Of a stretch of DNA of 35,937 bases, positions 1 through 8,579 are shown piece after piece. Under the pieces are notes generated by a model. The model did no database searches, was not told the DNA's origin, and saw nothing but the letters and a program-made list of their open reading frames with translations. A program made the position numbers and the translations under genes. Origin of the DNA: an uncultured Erysipelotrichaceae bacterium (GTDB lineage: Bacteria > Bacillota_I > Bacilli_A > RF39 > UBA660); NCBI GenBank assembly GCA_902793375.1, contig CADBDE010000012.1, positions 1 through 35,937 of the forward strand, in the 5' to 3' direction. Each line of letters opens with the position of its first letter. Within the stretch, counting starts at the first letter, position 1.

Positions 1-339
1 ATCTACACTTATCCAGTAATACTTATATCCTTTTCCATCATATATTACTGCAATATAAGCTTCAGTAAATTCCCCATATGGAGACTTACTAGCATTCTCT
101 GTTTTTATATAACTTGATGGAATATAATAAGTTGCACTTGTATCAAACATACCTAATTTTCCATCATTTACTTTGTTTCTTGTTCCTGATACTATTTCTT
201 TTGCTGTATCAACATAACTTGCTTTTCTAGAATCACTTATGTACTTTGTTACACTTGGTATTGCTATAATCATTAAGATTCCTAAAATTATGATAACTGC
301 TAGTAACTCAATTAAGGTAAATCCGTTTTTCTTTTTCAT
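1..339 (-). CDS. Prepilin-like surface protein, 3' end beyond window
   Basis: This is the first 113 codons of a minus-strand gene that runs off the left edge. It begins at an ATG (339) behind a GGAGGAAG ribosome binding site. The N-terminus is a basic stretch followed by GFTLIELLAVIIILGIL, the class III prepilin (N-methylation) signal. A conserved pseudopilin body follows (Thr-Ala-Lys-Glu near residue 45, then SPYGEFTEAY and YYWIS). The same body occurs in the two cargo genes of the mobile element at 12381-20579, so this belongs to the same paralogous family. Prepilin-type proteins are cleaved by a prepilin peptidase and assembled or anchored at the membrane; what this one displays cannot be seen because its C-terminus is missing. 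Confidence 0.85.
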   Translation of the reverse strand, partial: MKKKNGFTLIELLAVIIILGILMIIAIPSVTKYISDSRKASYVDTAKEIVSGTRNKVNDGKLGMFDTSATYYIPSSYIKTENASKSPYGEFTEAYIAVIYDGKGYKYYWISVD

Positions 340-482
340 TTCTCTTCCTCCTACTCTACTATAATATTATCATAGTTTTAGAGATAAATAAATAATATAT
401 TTTTTTCACATTCATTCCTATTTTATATTTTTATTATAAATTATGTTTTTTAATAAGACAATATATCTACTGAAAAAATAAA

Positions 483-506
483 AGATTTACATATAAATGT
501 AAATCT
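483..506 (-). terminator. Rho-independent terminator of the CofE-like gene
   Basis: A perfect 10-bp stem (AGATTTACAT / ATGTAAATCT) with a 4-nt loop overlaps the stop codon at 505. On the minus strand it is followed by a T-rich tract. Confidence 0.75.
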
Positions 507-1692
507 AATCTGATGCTAAATTATCAAAGTATCCTTGAATAAATACAACAGGTGTTCCCTTATCTCCACTTCCACTTGTTAAATCACATAAAGATCCAAT
601 TAAATCAGTAAGTCTTCTTGGTGTAGTTCCTTGAGATAACATATTCCCCTTTAAATCAGCTTCTTTTTGTCTTATTTCATTTTTAATTGCTTCTTTAAGC
701 TCGTCTCCAGATAAATCCGCAAATTTATTATCTGATACATATTTTAATTTGATTTCATTTGGTGTACCATTTAATCCTTCAGTGTACGCAGGAGATACAA
801 CAGGGTCAGCAAGTTCCCAAATTTTTCCTACTGGATCTTTAAAAGCTCCATCTCCATAAACCATTACTTCAATAGTTTTACCAGTTAATTCTTTTAATCT
901 ATTTTGAATTGTATAAACAAGTTTTTCACCAGTTTTAGGAAATAATTTTAATCTTTCTTCTGTTGATTTATTTGATCCTAATAAACCATATTGTGGATTA
1001 CAACCTGAATTTCCAACTGGAGATGTCATTACTTCAAATAATCCATAAACTGTATTTGCACCTGCTTCCTTAAGAATTTTCTTAGTTCTTATTCTAGTAT
1101 GTATATCACAAGTTAATACATCCTTTGTATAATTTAATATTACTTTTGGATCATTTGCAAAAACAAACTCTACTTCACAGTTTTCATTTTTAATTAATTC
1201 TCTATAAAAATCAACCATATTAATTCCAGTAAATGGATGAATCCAAGTACCAAATGTTTCTTTGTATTGTTCTTCTGTTATTATACTAGATAAATTATAC
1301 TGACTATTATCAAGTACATCTTCATCTAGTATTCCATTACCTACTTCATCACTTGGAAAAGAAAGTAACATCGTAATTTTATCCATCGCTCTTGCAATTG
1401 CTTTTAAAATCATTGAAAATCTATTTCTACTTAATATTGGAAAAACTACTCCAATATTTCCACTTGGAAATTTGTTTTTTAAATCTTGTGCTATTTCATC
1501 AACAGTAACATAGTTTCCTTCACTAATTCCAACAACTGCTTCAGTTATTGCAACAACATCTTTATCACGGAATTCAAATCCTTCACTTTCTTTTGCTTTC
1601 ATTAATGAATCTACTACAATAGTTGCTAAATCATCATTTTCCTTAATTATTGGTGTACGAATTCCACGTACTACTGTTCCTACGTTTCTCAT
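505..1692 (-). CDS. Coenzyme F420-0:L-glutamate ligase-family protein
   Basis: A 395-residue protein starting at an ATG behind GGAGGATAT. The N-terminus (GTVVRGIRTPII, then DVVAITEAVVGISEGN) and the internal GNSGCNPQYGLLGSN and EVMVYGDGAFKDPVGKIWELADP blocks match the CofE-like family (F420-0 gamma-glutamyl ligase fold). Family enzymes add glutamate to a phosphorylated cofactor with GTP. Low-GC gut Firmicutes are not known F420 producers, so the real substrate may differ; the family assignment is firmer than the reaction. It is longer than archaeal CofE (about 250 residues). It ends in its own terminator and appears monocistronic. Confidence 0.7.
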   Translation of the reverse strand: MRNVGTVVRGIRTPIIKENDDLATIVVDSLMKAKESEGFEFRDKDVVAITEAVVGISEGNYVTVDEIAQDLKNKFPSGNIGVVFPILSRNRFSMILKAIARAMDKITMLLSFPSDEVGNGILDEDVLDNSQYNLSSIITEEQYKETFGTWIHPFTGINMVDFYRELIKNENCEVEFVFANDPKVILNYTKDVLTCDIHTRIRTKKILKEAGANTVYGLFEVMTSPVGNSGCNPQYGLLGSNKSTEERLKLFPKTGEKLVYTIQNRLKELTGKTIEVMVYGDGAFKDPVGKIWELADPVVSPAYTEGLNGTPNEIKLKYVSDNKFADLSGDELKEAIKNEIRQKEADLKGNMLSQGTTPRRLTDLIGSLCDLTSGSGDKGTPVVFIQGYFDNLASD

Positions 1693-1761
1693 ATATCCTC
1701 CATATCATTTAAATTATACCATATTAAAAGATGATATATATCATTTTTTTTAATAATTAAA

Positions 1762-1796
1762 AAATAGTGAATAATATTAAGTACTATTCACTATTT
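1762..1796 (-). terminator. Terminator of the S8 protease gene
   Basis: A perfect 12-bp stem (AAATAGTGAATA / TATTCACTATTT) with an 11-nt loop lies just beyond the protease stop codon. It is followed on the minus strand by a T-rich run. Confidence 0.8.
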
Positions 1797-1797
1797 A

Positions 1798-4782
1798 TTA
1801 TTGTTGATAAAAACATTTAAGTCCTAGTCCATATCCTATAAATGTTTCTCCTTTAGGAACTAGCTTTATCTCTATTCCTTCTAGTCGATATGCAAAACCC
1901 GCTGTTCCTGCTTGTTCTCCGTTTTTTGCCCATCCAAGCCATCCAAAGTTTTGAGCATGTACTCTATAATATACATCATAGTATTCTTCTATCTCTCCAG
2001 TTAGTTTTATCTCTATTGCTTCTAGTCTATATGAAAGACCACTTGTTCCACTCATTTCATCATTTTTCTTGAAGTTTGTTTCCCATCCAATATTTTGTAT
2101 ATGTGTTCTGTACTCTATATTTCCTGAATACTCTTGATTTAGAAGTTTTACTTTTATTCCCTCTAGTCTTAAACTTTGCCCACTTGTTCCTGCCATTTGT
2201 CCATCAACAACGTAGTTTTGCCATCCAACATTTTGTACATGGGTTGTATATCCTACTAATGCATCATCTTTTATTGGTACTATTTTTCCAATATTCTTAT
2301 CATAGAATATTACGCCACTTCCATATTCTTCTAGTTTATTTCCTTTAAGTACTAGTTTAATTTCTATTCCTTCTAGTCGATATGCGTATCCAGCAGTTCC
2401 TGATTTTTCTCCGTTTCTAGCCCATCCAAGCCATCCAAAGTTTTGAGCATGTACTCTATAATAAATATCATAATGTTCTTCCATTTCTCCAGTTAGTTTT
2501 ATCTCTATTGCTTCTAGTCTATAAGAAAGACCACTTGTTCCACTCATTTCATCGTTTTTCTTGAAACTTGATTCCCATCCAATATTTTGTATATGTGTTC
2601 TATATTCTATATCTCCAGAATAATTTTGGTTTTCTAATTTTATTTTTATTCCCTCTAGTCTTAAACTTTGTCCACTTGTTCCTGCCATTATTCCATCTTG
2701 TACATAGTTTTGCCATCCAATATTTTGTACATGGGTTGTATAAGAAACAGATGGTAAATTACCTTCTGATAATGTTGAAATAGTATTAACATTTGTTTTA
2801 GTAATATTATTTGCTTGATCATAAATTTCAGCATAAATATTATAATTTGTATAATGATCTAAATTATTTATACTTTTTGATAAGTCAACATTTGTTAATT
2901 CACCATTCAATTCATCAACTATTGTATTATAAGAAGAATCATTGCTTCTTTTATAATACCAAACTACTTTAGATAATCCAGAAGTTTCATCTTTAACAGA
3001 TAATGATAAATCAATTGAAGAGGTTGTCTTATTACTGACACTCATTTCATTTATTACTAAAGGTTTTATATTATCTATTTTATTTACAACAAATTGAGTA
3101 TGTGTTATTCCTATATTATCAAAATTCTTCAATGTATTTCCAATTGTTTTAGTAGTTTTGGAATTGTTTTTTATCCATAAGTAATGAATACCATTTTCAT
3201 TTATTTCTTGACTAATTGAAATGTTTTGTGTCTTTGGTAAACTAATCCAATTTGTAGGTTCAATTTCTTCAGTAGTAATTGCATAATAATTTGTATCACT
3301 TGCTGCTTCTGCAGTTACAGTTAAAGTATTAGTTTTATTCCATTTATCACTAACAGAAATATCATTAATAATTGAATGAAGACTTATACTTCCATAACCA
3401 TAATACTTATCTTTTCCTTTTGTACCTAAATCAACTACATTTTGCTTTAAAATATTAATTATTTCATCTCTTGTAAGTGTTGGATTATTCATTTTTATAA
3501 GTGCTATTGCTGCAGCTGCAAAAGGAGATGAAAAAGAGGTTCCACTTTTACCACTAACATACTTATCATCACCTTGAATAGCAGGTAATAGTAAGTCTTC
3601 TCCAGGAGCTGCAAAATCAACTTCATTTCCATAATTAGAAAATAAAGATGAAAAATTATTATTTATATCAACTGAAGATATTGCAAGAGTATATAAGCTA
3701 CTTGCTGGATATGAAACAGAAGTTGATTCATTTCCAGAAGCTGCAACTATTATTAAATTGCTATTTTCATATATTGTTTTTAATTCATTATCAAATATAT
3801 CATCAGATATAGAAGCTCCCAAACTTAGATTAATAATATCAACCTTATCCTTTATATCATTAATTGCATGTAGAATATCTGAAAGTGATCCTGTACCATT
3901 ACTATCTAAAACTTTTATAGGTACTATTTTTACATTTTTTGGAGTTGACTCTGCTATTATTCCAGATACCATAGTCCCATGACCATAGTCTACAACTGTA
4001 TGTTCAACACCATTTTTATCTTCATATGTTGTCTGATAATTATCATCAGTTGGATCATTATCATCATTTACATAATCATAGGCGCCATCATAATCAATTC
4101 TATCTTTTTCTTCAACAGAAGTAAAAGCTTCATGAGTTGATCTAATACCTGTATCCAAAACTGCTATTTTAACAACATTGTTATTTCCTTCTTTTATTTT
4201 ACTAGTATAAAAATCAAGTCCCATACTAGAAACACCCCAAGAATCCATAGTAACATCATATGAAGAAACATCATTAAAAGCTACAACTTTTATATCTGTT
4301 GATACTTTATTTATTTTTTCATCATTCTTTAACTCTTCAAAACCATCTTTTGTATCTTTTGCATTATTGTATTCTACTTTATATAAATTATCTGATATTT
4401 CTTCTATTCTTTCTATATTATCATATTCATCCAAAACACTAATATTATCTGTTTGAACAATTAAACTCTCTAATGAATATGGATTAGTTATTTTTATTTC
4501 ATCATTTTTAAGAGTAACTTCTCCATACGAATTATCTTTTATATAATCATATAATTCATTTTTAGAAATATCTTCTATTTCTTCTATTTTATATTTTTTT
4601 CCATCAATAGTTGCAGTGGAATCATTTACATTTATTGAAATATCATAGTAATTGTCGTTTATTTCACTTAAATTTATCTTTTCAATATCATTGTCACTAT
4701 TTGTTTTATTTATATTATTACTATTAATTATAAAAATAAATAAAATAATTATGAATAAAAACAATAATCTTTTCTTTTTCAT
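1798..4782 (-). CDS. Secreted subtilisin-like (S8) serine protease with six ChW repeats
   Basis: A 994-residue exported protease. Residues 1-20 are a basic and hydrophobic signal or anchor segment, and residues 30-170 look like a propeptide. The S8 catalytic domain (about 175-470) carries Asp210 in AVLDTGI, His268 in DYGHGTMVSG, the oxyanion Asn351 in AASGNE and Ser416 in GKSGTSFSSP, so the full triad is present. A region resembling a fibronectin or Ig-like domain covers about 571-672. Six Clostridial hydrophobic W (ChW) repeats follow at about 679-715, 726-763, 774-810, 843-879, 889-927 and 936-974, each with a conserved GW and a GT(S/A)G...RLEGI pattern. ChW repeats are known from clostridial surface proteins and are thought to bind other surface or extracellular ligands. 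A TATAAT box lies at 4816-4821 (minus strand). Confidence 0.93.
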   Translation of the reverse strand: MKKKRLLFLFIIILFIFIINSNNINKTNSDNDIEKINLSEINDNYYDISINVNDSTATIDGKKYKIEEIEDISKNELYDYIKDNSYGEVTLKNDEIKITNPYSLESLIVQTDNISVLDEYDNIERIEEISDNLYKVEYNNAKDTKDGFEELKNDEKINKVSTDIKVVAFNDVSSYDVTMDSWGVSSMGLDFYTSKIKEGNNNVVKIAVLDTGIRSTHEAFTSVEEKDRIDYDGAYDYVNDDNDPTDDNYQTTYEDKNGVEHTVVDYGHGTMVSGIIAESTPKNVKIVPIKVLDSNGTGSLSDILHAINDIKDKVDIINLSLGASISDDIFDNELKTIYENSNLIIVAASGNESTSVSYPASSLYTLAISSVDINNNFSSLFSNYGNEVDFAAPGEDLLLPAIQGDDKYVSGKSGTSFSSPFAAAAIALIKMNNPTLTRDEIINILKQNVVDLGTKGKDKYYGYGSISLHSIINDISVSDKWNKTNTLTVTAEAASDTNYYAITTEEIEPTNWISLPKTQNISISQEINENGIHYLWIKNNSKTTKTIGNTLKNFDNIGITHTQFVVNKIDNIKPLVINEMSVSNKTTSSIDLSLSVKDETSGLSKVVWYYKRSNDSSYNTIVDELNGELTNVDLSKSINNLDHYTNYNIYAEIYDQANNITKTNVNTISTLSEGNLPSVSYTTHVQNIGWQNYVQDGIMAGTSGQSLRLEGIKIKLENQNYSGDIEYRTHIQNIGWESSFKKNDEMSGTSGLSYRLEAIEIKLTGEMEEHYDIYYRVHAQNFGWLGWARNGEKSGTAGYAYRLEGIEIKLVLKGNKLEEYGSGVIFYDKNIGKIVPIKDDALVGYTTHVQNVGWQNYVVDGQMAGTSGQSLRLEGIKVKLLNQEYSGNIEYRTHIQNIGWETNFKKNDEMSGTSGLSYRLEAIEIKLTGEIEEYYDVYYRVHAQNFGWLGWAKNGEQAGTAGFAYRLEGIEIKLVPKGETFIGYGLGLKCFYQQ
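1861..2256 (-). repeat. Second ChW triplet (duplicate of 2353-2748)
   Basis: Three ChW repeats (protease residues 843-974) repeat the order and wording of the three at 2353-2748, offset by 492 bp. Matching units in the two triplets are far more alike than neighbouring units within a triplet, so the triplet was duplicated as a block. Confidence 0.85.
2353..2748 (-). repeat. First ChW triplet of the S8 protease
   Basis: Three ChW repeats (residues 679-810), the partner copy of 1861-2256. A roughly 32-residue linker encoded between the triplets is not repeated. Confidence 0.85.
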
Positions 4783-4861
4783 CTTATCACTCCACTGCTA
4801 TTATATTTCAATAGTATTATAACATATAAAATGATAATTAGTTATTAATATATAGTTTTTT

Positions 4862-4939
4862 TTAAATAATTAACAAAATTCCAATACTTATCAGAGACTT
4901 TCTAACATAAGATAAAAATGGTAGTGTCACACCAATACT
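4862..4939 (-). pseudogene. Degenerate second copy of the ftsW 3' end
   Basis: Read on the minus strand, this gives 25 codons and a TAA. It contains GVTLPFLSY and later LISIGILLII, which line up with the last residues of ftsW at 5892 (GVTLPFLSYGGSSLL and ISIGILLNI). At DNA level TAACAAAATTCCAATACTTATCA matches the ftsW end at 22 of 23 bases, followed by a short deletion in the copy. No upstream part of the gene is attached; the ORF6N gene starts directly beyond it. This is a remnant left by duplication or gene-end replacement, or the tail of an FtsW-family paralogue. Confidence 0.8.
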
Positions 4940-4966
4940 CTTTCTTGGTTGAACAAAAATAATATG

Positions 4967-5848
4967 TCACTTTTTCTGGTTGTTTATTTTTTCAATATCA
5001 TTAATAATTGTATTTTTAATTATTTCATCTCCAATTATATCAATGCTTGATTTTCTATATCCAATATGATTTATTGAATTTCCTGAATGGTATATTATTT
5101 CTTTATCAATTATAAAATATCTATCATGAAATGTATCATCATAGATTATTTGTAAATTATTGTAATCGTTGTTATATTTTTCTATATCGGTTTTTGTAAG
5201 TTTTGTTTTATCACTTGTTATTAAAATTATTTTACATCCTAAATTTTTAATCATATCTAAAAATGTTTTATCTGTGTATCTATCAATTATAATCAATTCT
5301 TTTTTTGCTTCTTTAAATATATCTACTACTTTTGAATATGAATCATATATCTTTCCATTAAAATATATTTCATTTATTTCTTTATTTTTTTCTAATTTAT
5401 CAAATGATTCTTGAAGTAATTTTATACTTCTATCATGTTCTATTACTTTTGTTTCAACATTGGATAATCTATGTTCAGAATTTCCTATATAGTGTCTCAT
5501 TTCTACAAAAGCTTTAATTATTTTTTTACTTTCATCTATAGCTATTTTTGTATGTAATACACTTGACAACATTGCAACACCTAGCTCAGTAAAAACATAT
5601 GGATTTGTTCTTGACATATTATTTGCGGTTCCAATTTGGAACCACAAATAATTTTTTTCTGAATCAGTCAACTGAAAATAAAAGTCAGAATCAAATCTAT
5701 CAATATTCCTTTTAACTGCTCTATTAATATCCTTTGTTCCATTTGCACACTGATATAATCTTGCTAAGTCAGAATCAAGCATTACTTGTTTTCCTCTTAT
5801 TTCATATATCATATTTTCTATATTTTCTTCAGCTATTAATTCTTCCAT
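4967..5848 (-). CDS. ORF6N-domain protein with PLD-like C-terminal domain
   Basis: A 293-residue protein with a good GGAGG site before its ATG. The N-terminal half (about 8-120), including IYEIRGKQVMLDSDLARLYQ, RNIDRFDSDFYFQLT and NPYVFTELGVAMLSSVL, is the ORF6N domain, a putative DNA-binding module common in phages and mobile elements. A heptad-rich stretch follows at about 125-155. The C-terminal part, with LIIIDRYTDKTFLDM and HDRYFIIDKEIIYHSGNSIN, resembles a phospholipase D-like fold with one H-x-D-type motif; a full HKD motif is not obvious, so catalysis is uncertain. It lies between the real ftsW 3' end and a decayed duplicate of it, which suggests arrival by insertion. Possible roles are antirepressor, regulator or defence; none is shown. 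Confidence 0.75.
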   Translation of the reverse strand: MEELIAEENIENMIYEIRGKQVMLDSDLARLYQCANGTKDINRAVKRNIDRFDSDFYFQLTDSEKNYLWFQIGTANNMSRTNPYVFTELGVAMLSSVLHTKIAIDESKKIIKAFVEMRHYIGNSEHRLSNVETKVIEHDRSIKLLQESFDKLEKNKEINEIYFNGKIYDSYSKVVDIFKEAKKELIIIDRYTDKTFLDMIKNLGCKIILITSDKTKLTKTDIEKYNNDYNNLQIIYDDTFHDRYFIIDKEIIYHSGNSINHIGYRKSSIDIIGDEIIKNTIINDIEKINNQKK

Positions 5849-5891
5849 AAAACCTCCTATAATAGATTATAGAATGTTTATATATTTTTTC

Positions 5892-6273
5892 TTAATTATT
5901 TTTAGAAATATTTAACAATATTCCAATACTTATCATACTTATTAGTAAACTACTTCCTCCATATGATAGAAAAGGTAACGTTACACCCGTTACTGGAATA
6001 AGACCAATAACAACAGATAAATTCAATATTGCTTGAATAATTATTTGAAATATTAAACCAAATGACAAATATTTTGCAAAATCATCTTTTATGTTAATTG
6101 CAATTTTAAAGCCATAATATAATAAAAGTGCAAACAAAGAAACAACAATTATTACTCCCATTACTCCAAATTCTTCACTAATAATTGAAAAAATAAAATC
6201 TGTTTGTGGTTCTGGTAGATAAAATTGTTTTTGTCTTGATTTTAAAAATCCCATCCCCATAAGTCCACCTGGA
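5892..6273 (-). CDS. ftsW: ftsW/spoVE lipid-II polymerase, 3' half (interrupted)
   Basis: This is the C-terminal third (124 residues) of a SEDS-family glycosyltransferase: GLMGMGFLKSRQKQF, LPEPQTDFIFSIISEEFG, then three membrane segments and TGVTLPFLSYGGSSLL. The gene is cut at the GPGG codons by element 1; its 5' part is at 9657-10368. Joining 10368-9657 to 6265-5892 gives 1,086 bases, an in-frame 361-residue protein of normal FtsW/SpoVE length with no lost or added codon. While the element is present, an alternative ATG at 6320 inside it opens this frame, but such a product would lack most membrane segments and the upstream catalytic region. FtsW works with a class B PBP to polymerise septal peptidoglycan; the split PBP lies in the same cluster. 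Confidence 0.93.
6266..6273. repeat. Element 1 attachment core, left copy
   Basis: CACCTGGA shared with 9657-9664. In the rebuilt site the flanks form the dyad ATAAGTCC-ACCT-GGACCTAT, with one mismatch in the arms. Its centre coincides with that of the attP arms (6285-6293 and 9635-9643), placing the crossover at the CC/GG dinucleotide. Confidence 0.88.
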
Positions 6274-6279
6274 TTTAGT

Positions 6280-7521
6280 TTATAGCGATAAACAAGGATT
6301 TTTAAAATTAAAATAAACATCTATTGTTTTATCACTATGTACTTCTATTTTTTTTATTAATAGTAATAGTAATTTTCTATTAATCTCTACATTCAAATTA
6401 TAATGATTCATAAGTATTTTAATTTTATTTATTATTATTTTTTCTATTTTTTTATAATTATTTGAATGAGAACTACATAGTCTTTGTTTTGAATATTTTT
6501 TATAAGTATTACAAATTAAATAAACATTATTCTTATTTTTTTGAAATGACATTCTTTTTTTACATTCAAAACAAGTAATAAATCCAGTTAATAAATAATT
6601 ATTCTTATTATTTTTCTTAATTACATTCTTTTCTTTAAAGATTTTTTGAACTCTATCAAAATCTTCTTTATCAATTATTACATCGTGTGTATTGTTTACT
6701 ATTATCCATTCATCTCTATTATTGTTTTTTAATTTTCTTATTTTATAATTAATTCTACATCTTCTATTTTGAACTAAATTTCCAGTATATAGTTCATTTT
6801 TTAATATTGTTTTTATAGTTGTTGAACTCCAATATCCTTCTTTAGAATACTTAGAATTTTTTTTATTATTTCTAATTAGTGTTGGAGTTTTAACTTTATT
6901 ATTAAATAAATACTCTTTAATTTTATTTATTGAGTATCCACTTAAGAATAATGAATAAATTTTTCTAACTATTATTGCTTCTTCATAATTTACTACTAAA
7001 TGATTTTTATCATTAACATCTTTACTATATCCAAATGGTGTACATCCTCCAACCCATTTACCCATTTGTTGTTTTATTCTCAAAGCAGCTTTTATTTTTT
7101 TTGAATTATCTTTGGAAAACATATCATTTATTATTGCTTTAAATGGCATATATTCATTAATATTATTTATAGAATCATAATTATCAAGAATAGAAATAAA
7201 TCTTATATTTTTACTTGGAAAAAACATTTCTAAATAGTATCCAGTAATAATATAGTCTCTTCCAAATCTTGATAAATCTTTAACGATTATTAAATCTATT
7301 TTTTTATTATTTATATCATCAATTAATCTAAGAAAACTTGGTCTATTAAAATTAGTTCCAGTATAACCGTCATCTATATAATAATCATAAATTTTATAAT
7401 CATTTTTATTTGCATACTCAGTTAGTATATTTTTTTGATTTTCAACACTTTCACTATTTGTGTTATTTTTATTTTCATCTTCTTTAGATAATCTTATATA
7501 AAGAGCCGCATTATAATTCAT
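6280..7521 (-). CDS. Large serine recombinase of element 1
   Basis: A 413-residue site-specific recombinase. The N-terminal resolvase domain holds the nucleophile Ser13 in YIRLSKEDE, then DDGYTGTNFNRPSF and DLSRFGRDYI. The recombinase domain follows (about 160-270, GGCTPFGYSKD through GYWSSTTIKTILKNELYTGN). A zinc ribbon (CFECKKRM ... CNTYKKYSKQRLCSSH) and the typical IEVHSDKTIDVYF end come after it. It is the TnpX/TndX type of clostridial elements but on the short side. The start (ATG 7521) overlaps the stop of a 31-codon ORF, implying translational coupling. Its stop lies only 7 bp from the att core. It probably inserts and removes element 1 in ftsW. Confidence 0.95.
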   Translation of the reverse strand: MNYNAALYIRLSKEDENKNNTNSESVENQKNILTEYANKNDYKIYDYYIDDGYTGTNFNRPSFLRLIDDINNKKIDLIIVKDLSRFGRDYIITGYYLEMFFPSKNIRFISILDNYDSINNINEYMPFKAIINDMFSKDNSKKIKAALRIKQQMGKWVGGCTPFGYSKDVNDKNHLVVNYEEAIIVRKIYSLFLSGYSINKIKEYLFNNKVKTPTLIRNNKKNSKYSKEGYWSSTTIKTILKNELYTGNLVQNRRCRINYKIRKLKNNNRDEWIIVNNTHDVIIDKEDFDRVQKIFKEKNVIKKNNKNNYLLTGFITCFECKKRMSFQKNKNNVYLICNTYKKYSKQRLCSSHSNNYKKIEKIIINKIKILMNHYNLNVEINRKLLLLLIKKIEVHSDKTIDVYFNFKNPCLSL

Positions 7522-7606
7522 ATACTAAATCCTTATTATTAATATTCTTTATTAACTTATCTAAAGAATCTTTTCCTTCATAATAAAAATTAATAGATTT
7601 ATTCAT
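7511..7606 (-). CDS. 31-residue ORF coupled to the element 1 recombinase
   Basis: A short ORF starting at the ATG at 7606 behind TGGAGGTAT and ending inside the recombinase start region (the stop overlaps ATGAATTATAA). Sequence begins MNKSINFYYEGKD and ends LIKNINNKDLVYEL. No family recognised. The strong ribosome site and overlap suggest it is translated and couples translation to the recombinase; a helper or directionality role is only a guess. A longer upstream reading frame exists but has no ribosome site. Confidence 0.55.
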   Translation of the reverse strand: MNKSINFYYEGKDSLDKLIKNINNKDLVYEL

Positions 7607-7654
7607 AGATACCTCCATGAATAATCTATTAATTAATTTAAAAAAATATACAAA

Positions 7655-7680
7655 AAAAGTGTAATAATAATTACACTTTT
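7655..7680 (-). terminator. Terminator after the element 1 secreted-protein gene
   Basis: A perfect 11-bp stem (AAAAGTGTAAT / ATTACACTTTT) with a 4-nt loop lies just past the stop at 7686. It separates the cargo gene from the recombinase unit. Confidence 0.8.
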
Positions 7681-7685
7681 TTATC

Positions 7686-8489
7686 CTACCAAGTACCAGA
7701 CCAGTATACTTCCGCTTCATTAATTGTATCAAACATATTATATACTGAACTATCATGTACAATTCCAAGAGTTGCGTTAACATCATGATTTAATGCTTGA
7801 CTCAAAGTTAAAGATGAATCAATACCATGAGTATAATCACCAGCAGCAACTTGGCTTGTTACTGTACTATATGGATTTACTTTTTGAATATCATAATAAT
7901 AAGTTACTGTTAATGAACTTAAATTTGGAAGTGGTAACATAAATGTTGCGCTTTCTCCTTTTGTAAATGATTGTGATGTATAATAGAATAAATTAAAATG
8001 CGTACCAGAAGTTGTATAATATTCCAAATTAAAATATGGAGAACCACTAATAGTAACATCACTATAATGTCCAATTCCAATTACATCATATGATCTAACT
8101 GCAGGAAAGTTTAACCAATTTAATTGATTCTTATAACGATACGTATTGTTAACATAAGTTAAATAAGTAGTCATCATTTTATAAGTTGTTTCAACTGTTG
8201 TTGAATCTCTAGTAACTAATGTTTTACTTATATCAGTATCTGCATTTTCATATTCTTCTTTTGTAAGTTCATATGAATCACTACTAATCAAATCAGCTTT
8301 TACTATATTACCATATGAGTCTTTTTCAACATTTTCATAAACATTTACCGTTTTTAAATACTTAGTTGATTCATTTAATATAATTTCTTTTTCTTCATCA
8401 ACATTTTTAGTATTATTATCAGCATTAACATATGTTGGAATAATAACCAATATAGTAATAAAAAGTAATACCATTATTTTCTTTTTCAT
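7686..8489 (-). CDS. Secreted protein of unknown function, element 1 cargo
   Basis: A 267-residue protein not matched to a known family. A clear Sec signal peptide (MKKKIMVLLFITILVIIPTY, then VNADNN) with a likely AxA-like cleavage near residue 23 is followed by a charged region and a Tyr/Thr/Ser-rich, probably beta-rich domain (about 95-267) without cysteines in the mature part. AGGAGGAACT precedes the ATG. It is read alone between the XRE regulator and the recombinase and has its own terminator. Similar secreted proteins are often lantibiotic-like or surface proteins, but nothing here identifies the activity. Confidence 0.8.
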   Translation of the reverse strand: MKKKIMVLLFITILVIIPTYVNADNNTKNVDEEKEIILNESTKYLKTVNVYENVEKDSYGNIVKADLISSDSYELTKEEYENADTDISKTLVTRDSTTVETTYKMMTTYLTYVNNTYRYKNQLNWLNFPAVRSYDVIGIGHYSDVTISGSPYFNLEYYTTSGTHFNLFYYTSQSFTKGESATFMLPLPNLSSLTVTYYYDIQKVNPYSTVTSQVAAGDYTHGIDSSLTLSQALNHDVNATLGIVHDSSVYNMFDTINEAEVYWSGTW

Positions 8490-8579
8490 AAGTTCCTCCT
8501 TTCAAGCAAAATATACAATAAAAAAAAGAAAAAGTATATTGCTTAAAAAGAGAGTATTGAAAATATCAAAATAATAGAA

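Noticed and set aside
1890-2783. Plus-strand ORFs antisense to the ChW region
   Set aside because: They mirror the repeat codons of the protease and lack ribosome sites.
7511-7786. 91-codon ORF overlapping the secreted-protein gene
   Set aside because: No ribosome site at its start and it overlaps the real gene and its terminator; only the 31-codon part from 7606 has a proper start.
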